From the NCBI GenBank assembly GCA_010909165.1, contig MU008182.1:496001-560000 (forward strand): a DNA stretch of 64,000 bases, written 5' to 3'. The DNA is from Anthoceros angustus (taxonomy: Eukaryota; Streptophyta; Anthocerotopsida; Anthocerotales; Anthocerotaceae). Numbering within the stretch: position 1 is the first letter of the stretch; every line of letters begins with the position of its first letter. The notes under the pieces were generated by a model. It saw only the letters and a list, made by a program, of their open reading frames with translations. It was not told the origin of the DNA and did no database searches. Below are positions 56,787 through 64,000 of the stretch, piece by piece. A program made the position numbers and the translations under genes.

Positions 56787-59700
56787 TTATACATCTCGTG
56801 CCTTCTGTAGCCTGCTCCTTGCCCGTTCTAGGCTTGCGGGAAGACACTGCAGTCCGTGCCATACTGTGCAAATGTTCTTTGGAGGGCCCGTGCTGCTTCT
56901 GAACGTTTTGAAGAACTGCTTTCCGTCAGGAGTTTCCACCTCACACTCCCGGATGTCCACGCTCTGTGCACCACCGAATCTGTTCTCAGCAGCTGCTGGT
57001 GAGTAGCATCTGTGTAAGGCAGGGAGGCTCACCAGTGGAACCATTGTTGGACGACCATGTGCACACTGTAGTGAGGCGAAACAAGAAGTTAGCTGACACC
57101 ACTGTGCAGAATTTAGGGTTAACATGTACAGTTACGTTAGGTGGGCACCTGAAAGCAAAGAGCTGTTTGCTTCAAATGAGCTAGCAGCTCGTGGCATTCG
57201 GATGGCAATAAGGTATCACCAAACATGATTGCTCCTGCAACAAAAGAAAAGGTGAAGGCACCGTGATAGTGTAGGAGCATTTCGAGTGGATGTTAACCCA
57301 TGAGAACTTCAGTCTCTCACCTCTGCACGCTTTGTAGTTCAATATCCTAGTCACTGCGGGAGGCGGTGCTGAGGAGCCATGTGTTTCTTTGAGCTGAGGA
57401 ACATGTTCCAATAAGCAGACAAGTTAGCAGAAGAGGAATATGGGAGGGATAGTATGAAATCCAAGGCTGACAAAGACCTGAGTCAGATAGTCGTTTAGAT
57501 CCGCTGTGGTGAGATTGGTGTTCAGGATACTGGGGACCTGCTCACAGAGTTGATGTACAGATAAGTGCCTGAATCTTGCCTGATGCCCGGGTCAACTTTA
57601 TATACACGGCTACTTACAGCATTCAGAAGCACATTGCGAGCTTTGCCACTGCTGACTCCTTCCCTGAATGGACACCAACAGTGCGTCTAAAGCTTTCAAT
57701 CAAATGACCAATTTAATGGAATTGCTATGCCATTTGTCCAACTACATGGAACAAAAATAAGTTTTCACCTGAGGGTACGGGATGCAATTTTGAATCTCCA
57801 ACCCCAAGTCTGAACCTGTTCAGCATATGTCTCCAAAATCTGCTGGTTCATTGGTGTCAGCGCCTGCAACAAGCCTTGAGGTCAGAACTACTTCTTACTC
57901 CAGAAACTAAATACAGGATATCCAGATGACATCTGACATTGAACAGAGTATCATACCAGTTCCTCTGGTTGATCCAAAAGAGTGACGGCCTTCTTTGTGT
58001 CTGACTCAAGTACCTGCGAACAGATAATAGACATGCCAATGCATCACAGCAGGCAATCCACTTTGAGCCAGCTCCAATAATTGGTGCATGCTCGTCACTG
58101 TTGTGCTACATCAGTCGCCCACTTTCTCAAAATCACATCGTGAAGCTCCTGACCTCCTTTCTCAGCTGCTCAAGTCGAACACGTTCATCTGCTGCGTGCT
58201 GTATGCATCATGCGTGGGGAAGGGTGAAAATCTCATTTGTGATCTCTGGTGCAGGCAAAGGCAGGGAGCAGCTCAAAGCGTGCGCTCACTGCAAAGACTA
58301 CCTGATCCACCAGCACCAATGCTCCTTGGGCTATGACAGCAATGAACTTCTTGTCAACTTGCTGGAGAACTCGGCCATGTTGCAGTTTCTCCTTGGTAAT
58401 CGATGCTGGCACCAGTACATGCTCCACATTAGAAGCGATGTCAAGGATGTCTCTTCCTTCGACCTTCATCAACGGGTTTACCCAAGCCTGCAAATAGCCG
58501 ACAAGGAACGTCAAAAGATACACGAAAAAAGGCTGGAAAGCTAAGTTACTCCAAGAAGGTACGAAGGTACTTGCAATACCTGATACATATCGGCAACAGA
58601 ATCCACCTGGTGGAGATCATCACCCACTACTGACTCAGAGTTTTTGCGGAATTTGGTGATGTTGATGTCACTACCTTCTCTATCAGATCTGCTGGGGTTG
58701 ACTTCTCCTGAGATAACACAGGCAGGATACCAGGAACATTCAGAACTAGGTACCAAGCCTATAACAAACAAGTAGGTGTGGACAACATAGCAAGATTATA
58801 ACAACTTATGGCTGTATACCCAAGGAGCCTCTGCCATTCCTAACTTCCAAATCTTCAAAATCACATAGCAATGAAGTGCTTCGTGTGTGCTCGTCCTCCA
58901 CAAGCGCATCTGAGATGCCTGCAACACTGAAGTCATGCCAAGGCTCTGGACTGAGACCATTACTTCCAATCAAGCAAGGCTCTAGAGTCAAACCATAACG
59001 TCCAATCAAGCAAGGCTCTGGACTCAAACCAGAACTTCCAATGAAGCCCTGTGGAGATAGCCTTTTTCTTTTGCTCCCCTTCCTCTCATAGCACAGCCCA
59101 AACAATCTGCTCGTCCCTGGTGTATCACAGCAGCTAAATCCGTCCCTTCCAAGCGTTTCATTGATGTCAAAAGGGGAAGTGCCCTCCACTTCATTGGGAG
59201 TAGTGACCTTAGAAGGAATGCAAATATCCGATGGCCGTAAGCTCTTTCTAGGAGACCTTGACCTGATATCCCTGGTTAACATTGATGAATGTGCTTCCTC
59301 GAACGCCTTTCTCAAATCTGTGTCGTCTTGAAGACTCTCAACACAAGAATGATCTCCCTCATCAAAAAGTTCGGCACTGTTCAGATCCATCGTGCCACTG
59401 TGAGTTGTACGCAGTTCCACGTGGTGGGACTTCCTTTGACGAACTGGCTCTTCTGTTGGTACGATGTTGGATTCCTCATCTGCCAAGTGACATGCGGATG
59501 TGGTTAAAAGAAGGGGACATGCATGTACATGAAAGCAACTTGACAAACTTGCTTTTCTCAAAGAAAACTACCATGGTTGCACTGGAAGGAGGGATGTTCC
59601 TTCAGGTATGTTCTATGTCGAGGCCATAACTGTTCTAGTATCTCTTCTACGAACAAGACAACCATTTTCCAATCCTGCACATAAACAGGACACAGCTGCT

Positions 59701-61652
59701 CAGATAAAAGTAAATGGGAGGTATTAAAGTGTGGACGTGGCTTCAAGCGACAGTGGTAACAAGCATCAAATGTTTACCTTAAACTCCACAATTGTCTTTG
59801 AGGCCTCAAATGTGATGTCATAATGAGAAGGTGGGCACATCAGATTGAGCACAAATGCAGGAAAAGCTTGCTTTTGCCGGTGAGTCCCTTGAGGATCCAT
59901 CCCCAGACCACAATTACGAGCCGAGTTCAATAGTTTATGAATAGGGGTCTTGTGAACAAAACGACGGTTGATGTCTACCATCCGGTTAAGGTTGCAATGT
60001 TGCAATACAGTAAAGCAGCGACACATGGGTGTATGATGCCACACGGATGGTCCAATCAGAAAGGATACAAAAAAACTGCAGTGTCTGCACAGCAAACAGG
60101 AGTGAATCAGCACCATTCCCTGCAAGGCGCCTGCTCTGCCCGTTGCACACTAAAACTTTTTATAAAGCAGAACCCTTAGAAATAGACAAAGGCTGGCACC
60201 CTGACCTTGGAAGAGAGTACATGTGAAGCCTCGGACAGAAACCCATGCAACCTAAGATTTCCCTTTGCGAAATCTAATTCCTTCATGATGGAACAAAGAT
60301 CAGAGCCAAACAGATCTAGCATAGCCCTCCTCACAGATGAAACCGGCCGTGATCGGAAGACCTCTTGCCTGCAATCAATCAAGAACTCATGGTTCTTAGT
60401 TTACGCCCAAAAGTGACTGAGGAACATATTAAAGACCACAACTTCTCTCCACCCACCTTGCCATATCCTTTACTAAGATAGCAACTCCAGGGTGCATTAG
60501 AGCCAGACGTAAAGCCCGCTCCTTCACAGATTGAAGCACTTTCTTGTGGCTGTAGCAAGCAAGACACTTTAGAACAACAGATTTTCATCAAAGAGAACGG
60601 GCAAATAGAGTAATACTACAGAGGACATACGATTCAACGAACGCTGACTACAACCTTGAGCAGAACAGCTTCCTTCGCACTGGCTGATTGAGGAATATTT
60701 CACGAACAACAACTGAAATCCATCCACAGCTGCCGTCATCAAAAGTTTCAGTATTTGCAAAATGATGGTAATAACTCGCTAAGTTTCAAGAAACCACCTT
60801 TGGTGCCATAGTCCTGCAGTAGGGAGCTCCGCTTGAAGTACAGAGTTTTACTAGCCTAAATCAGCAACCACCAGAACCAGAATCAAGGCTAGAAGTTTTC
60901 CTGGTCGTAGTTAGATAGGTGAACACACATTAGACAGACCTTCAATATCTTTCTGAAAGTATGTGGAGATCCTCGTGCCCGTGATGTCACATCTAAGAGT
61001 GCCACATCTGCAAGTGAGCTCAGAGCCTCTCCACGAAATCCCAGCGTTTGAATGCCACCCTCCAGGTCTTCCAATTCATGAATCTTTGACGTGGCTGCAC
61101 GAAAAAGGGGTAACTACTCAGGACCCAAACTGGACAGTGCGGCCAGTCAGACGCACAGGACCAAGTGCAGCTTGGTGCCTCAGACCAGCAAATCCACTCA
61201 TGCTTCAGACTAAGACATGTTACCGTATCTCTCTCCAAGAAGTTCAAAATCATCTTCACTGATGCCAAAGCCTGCCACAATCACAGATTAGAGGGTCTGG
61301 TGGTGCAGGAAACAAGCCCAGACTCCCCCGTACATTACCATTGTCCTCCACCAGTATTTGAGAATCTTCAGGGCGTACACACACATTGATCTTGACACAG
61401 CACAAGCAACAAGAGATCACAGTCAAGCCATTAACCACCTCTTTAACAATCCAAAAGGAAAGAAACCAGGACACTGCCCAAGTGAGATATTGGCCGCGTA
61501 CATCTATTCCCATAGCAAATTAATACCTGCGTGGCCTCTGCATCCAGACTGTTGCACACTAGCTCCTCGACAATCTGTGCGAGATCAGACAGGACTATGC
61601 TGGATCGTAGGTTGCTTACTACAGCTTCCGGGAGGCATGCAATGTGCCCCAT
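56787..61652 (-). CDS. MLH3: MLH3, MutL-homologue mismatch repair / crossover endonuclease
   Basis: Partner of MLH1 in MutL-gamma, acting in meiotic crossover resolution and mismatch repair. It starts at ATG 61652 ([20 protein letters not shown]). GHKL ATPase motifs are present: Asn in [31 protein letters not shown] and [19 protein letters not shown]; then [17 protein letters not shown]. The C-terminal part has [20 protein letters not shown] followed, across an intron, by the metal-binding endonuclease motif [12 protein letters not shown]. Later blocks are [18 protein letters not shown] and [19 protein letters not shown], ending at TAA 56787. The linker includes an exon (58806-59500) with three 12-residue repeats. 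More than fifteen short introns. All catalytic motifs look intact. ETG1 starts 313 bp downstream on the same strand. Confidence 0.94.
58939..59046 (-). repeat. Coding minisatellite in the MLH3 linker, 3 x 36 bp
   Basis: Three 36-bp units (58939-58974, 58975-59010, 59011-59046) encode repeats of the type [12 protein letters not shown]. The frame is kept, and copies differ by a few substitutions. Confidence 0.88.
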
Positions 61653-63102
61653 CCCAGCTCCTAAGCATTTCTGCTCTACCGTGCTGAGACGCTCCTCTCC
61701 TGGAGAAACAGAACCAAGCCCATAATGGGCGCAAACAAACAGGTAAGAGTAGGCATGAATTCAGGAGGGACGTGGTGCACAGGCTGGGCGTGGCGAACCT
61801 CGTCTCTGCAGCGGTTGAATCAAAGGAACTCAGCAGTCGATCTCTCAACCGGCAACCATCCAAACGCTGCTCAAGTGCAAATTCAGTGCCCACGTCGAAA
61901 ATACATCGCTGAGGTCGAGCTCCTTCCCGGTCATTCACCTCGGAGCGGCACTCTAGCTGAAAGGAGACCCTTCAGGCCTCCAATTGTTGGCCACGAGAAG
62001 GTCCTTTGCTCAGCAGTTTAGCAAGCGCCCATATTCATAACCTTCACTTCCACGCCAATTGAACAGACCCTCCCGCCCAGATAATAATCCGTCTTGTCAT
62101 CAGAGTTTCGGACTTCTTAACGTCTCTTTGAAACCGCTGTGCTCACGATACTCGGGAGCCCACTCCCCGTAATTTCGAGAGAACGAGACTGCCGCGTCTT
62201 CGTGATATGCAGAGGGATGAACGATGAAACCAGATGGGAAATTGAAACCCTGGATTCCTGGCGTGTGTTTGTTTGTTTGTCTTTAGTGTATGTAGATACA
62301 TCCGGGGGCCGTGTTTTGTGCGGAAAACTTTGGGCTGACCTTGTCTTGCTCTTCATAGATATTCCCTAGTAAGAGGTAACGTTCATCCCCGTCCTTCAGT
62401 CGTTTGTCGCACCAAGGGGACACCTGGAGATGTTGATGGATGTCGAAATTGCAGAATCACCATGAAACGTGTGACCAAGGTGTCAAGCTCATGAGACCCA
62501 CAAGGGCCTTGACGACGAGCAGCACAGATGAGTGTTGGCAGGAGAGTGATGCAATGGTTGAGGCTTTTAGTGTTTTCCGCATTATGTACGTACCATTAGG
62601 GGATCGGGCATGAGGAGTTTGCAACACTGAGATAATTCGGACTTCCTTCATCAGATTTCTGCAGATCAACAAGGTGTTGATCTCGCAGAAGAACTGTTGC
62701 AGCCTTTCAAGCTTGCAAAGACTACAAGCAACATGTAGCTCGAAATTAGATCCCTACGCAAGGTGTGCCACCTACTAAATATGTGTCAACTATGGCAAAT
62801 ACAATCAATGACAGGATTTAAGGCACAACACGAGACAAGGTTCGAAAGTTCAAAGTCCCTGCTTGTCTGCACAGCAGCAACCAATCTTGCCTCGCCGACT
62901 GGTCCGAATTCGGGCAGCAAATGAATAGGTATGTGAGTCCACCGTCCAGTGAGTTCCTCCACCTCCTAAATTGCTTCAGAATCCATCCTGCACCGCCGAA
63001 TGCCACCTAGGAGATCTATGTTACAAAACAAGTGTGCAAATAGTGTGATCCGTCACCTGGCATGCATGCACCATGATATACAGTCCGTCAGTCCCCTCGC
63101 GG
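61653..63102. other. Region between MLH3 and APS kinase
   Basis: 1.45 kb with no recognised gene: promoter and leader of MLH3 (next to 61652) and, at the right end, the presumed 3' flank of the APS kinase gene. Short ORFs on both strands lack domains. Confidence 0.5.
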
Positions 63103-63843
63103 TCACATACCCATACCCGCCCCCCGCAGGAAGCCACGATCGCTCAAGAACTGAATCAGGTCCTTAGCCATGGCGTCCGGAGAAACAGTGTCCCCACACT
63201 TGGAATATAGATCAAGCACAATCTCCGGCTTCTCAGGCACTTCGTAGGGGTCATCAATCCCAGTGAAGCCTTTCAGCTTGCCAGCCCTTGCGAGCTTGTA
63301 CAGCCCCTTGCAGTCACGCTTCTCACAAACCTCCAAGGGCACCTTCATGTACACCTCGATGAACTCGTCCTTGCTCACCAGGCTCCGCACAAAGTCCCTG
63401 TCCTTTCTGTAAGGAGAAATGAAGCTCACCAGCGTGATAAGCCCGGCATCCGAGAAGAGCTTTGCCACCTCGCCGACTCTCCTGATGTTCTCCTCCCGGT
63501 CAGCCTGAGAGAAGCCGAGGTTCTTGCACAGGCCATGCCGAATGTTGTCCCCATCCAGGACGTAGCTCAGCTTCCCCAGGCCCGTAAGGTACCGCTCGAC
63601 CGCACACGCCACAGTGCTCTTCCCGGATCCGCTGAGCCCCGTGAACCACACAATGCAACCCTTCTGGTCCAGAATGTTCCTGCGATGCTCCTGAGTCACG
63701 CACCCCTGATGCCACTTCACGTTGGGGCACATTTGCGACTGTGCATGTGCCATGGTCGCGAACCTCCGACACCAGGGATTTCCGACCGATTTAGTCGCTC
63801 CCACCAAGGTGGAGGTGGACAACCCTCCCATGTGCTGCAGCAT
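63103..63843 (-). CDS. APK: Adenylyl-sulfate (APS) kinase, intronless
   Basis: Phosphorylates adenosine 5'-phosphosulfate with ATP to give PAPS, the sulfate donor for sulfotransferases. 246 residues in one exon. Start at 63843 is supported by an in-frame TGA four codons upstream. Residues 1-40 are S, T and R-containing with few acids, a possible plastid targeting sequence; a later Met (MAHAQSQM) could give a cytosolic form. Family motifs: P-loop [89 protein letters not shown]; and [19 protein letters not shown]. All substrate-binding segments are present. It lacks introns, unlike MLH3, ETG1 and importin-4 around it, which may mean an origin by retroposition. Confidence 0.95.
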   Translation of the reverse strand: MLQHMGGLSTSTLVGATKSVGNPWCRRFATMAHAQSQMCPNVKWHQGCVTQEHRRNILDQKGCIVWFTGLSGSGKSTVACAVERYLTGLGKLSYVLDGDNIRHGLCKNLGFSQADREENIRRVGEVAKLFSDAGLITLVSFISPYRKDRDFVRSLVSKDEFIEVYMKVPLEVCEKRDCKGLYKLARAGKLKGFTGIDDPYEVPEKPEIVLDLYSKCGDTVSPDAMAKDLIQFLSDRGFLRGAGMGM

Positions 63844-64000
63844 AGGGAAGAGATCTCATTTATCCCACGCCCGCACCAATTCGGAAGAGCCGCAAGCAGG
63901 AAGCAGGAGGCAAGCAAGGAAGCCGAGTCAGTTCGTTCCTGCGGATGGCATTCCTTCAGTCACAGCAATAGCAGGCGCGAGCATGGGCCAGCCGGTGCTC
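63844..64000 (-). promoter_or_regulatory. Upstream flank of APS kinase
   Basis: 157 bp of likely 5' leader or promoter at the window edge. No motif is clear. Confidence 0.3.

Overview
The window looks like nuclear DNA of a green plant of the streptophyte line. It carries two GRAS transcription-factor genes, a thylakoid-type DEG8 protease, an importin-4, MLH3, an ETG1-type MCM-binding protein and a plant-type APS kinase. Most genes have many short introns of roughly 80-110 nt. DNA is GC-rich and full of 6-7 nt repeat arrays. GRAS genes occur in land plants and zygnematophyte algae; compact introns would suit a charophyte alga, bryophyte or lycophyte, but the sequence alone does not decide which.

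Layout. 1-5.9 kb is gene-poor and repeat-rich: a 26-bp tandem repeat, a family of GC palindromes sharing one 20-bp core, a 33-bp inverted repeat pair and a decayed minus-strand coding region of unknown origin. 5.9-8.95 kb is a complete small Ty1/copia LTR element with perfect 5-bp target duplications. It lacks integrase and nearly all reverse transcriptase. 9-12 kb has no clear gene. A possible plastid-targeted protein sits at 12.1-12.9 kb. 13-20.3 kb is a minisatellite field with a ~490-bp tandem duplication.

20.4-22.6 kb is an intronless GRAS gene (+). Then a minus-strand block runs from high to low coordinates: importin-4 (34.3-29.0 kb), a small membrane protein (28.6-27.5 kb) and DEG8 (27.1-24.4 kb). 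Divergent from importin-4 is an ACOT9-type acyl-CoA thioesterase (+, 35.0-36.7 kb), whose first exon is separated from the long ORF by a 90-nt intron. A second, very large GRAS gene occupies 42.1-38.2 kb (-). 43-53 kb is intergenic, with an AT-rich island (45.35-47.3 kb) ending in a SINE-like unit, and many microsatellites. The right end holds three minus-strand genes: APS kinase (63.8-63.1), MLH3 (61.7-56.8) and ETG1/MCMBP (56.5-53.2).

Functions. These are mostly housekeeping and regulatory genes without an operon-like theme. The exception is adjacent MLH3 and ETG1, both genome-maintenance genes, 313 bp apart in the same direction. I found no convincing undescribed defence or mobile system. 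The most unusual items are the GC palindrome family, the palindrome sitting exactly on the copia deletion junction, two phase-supported GC-AG introns, the frame conflict at the start of the first GRAS gene, and the polyglutamine tract inside its GRAS domain.
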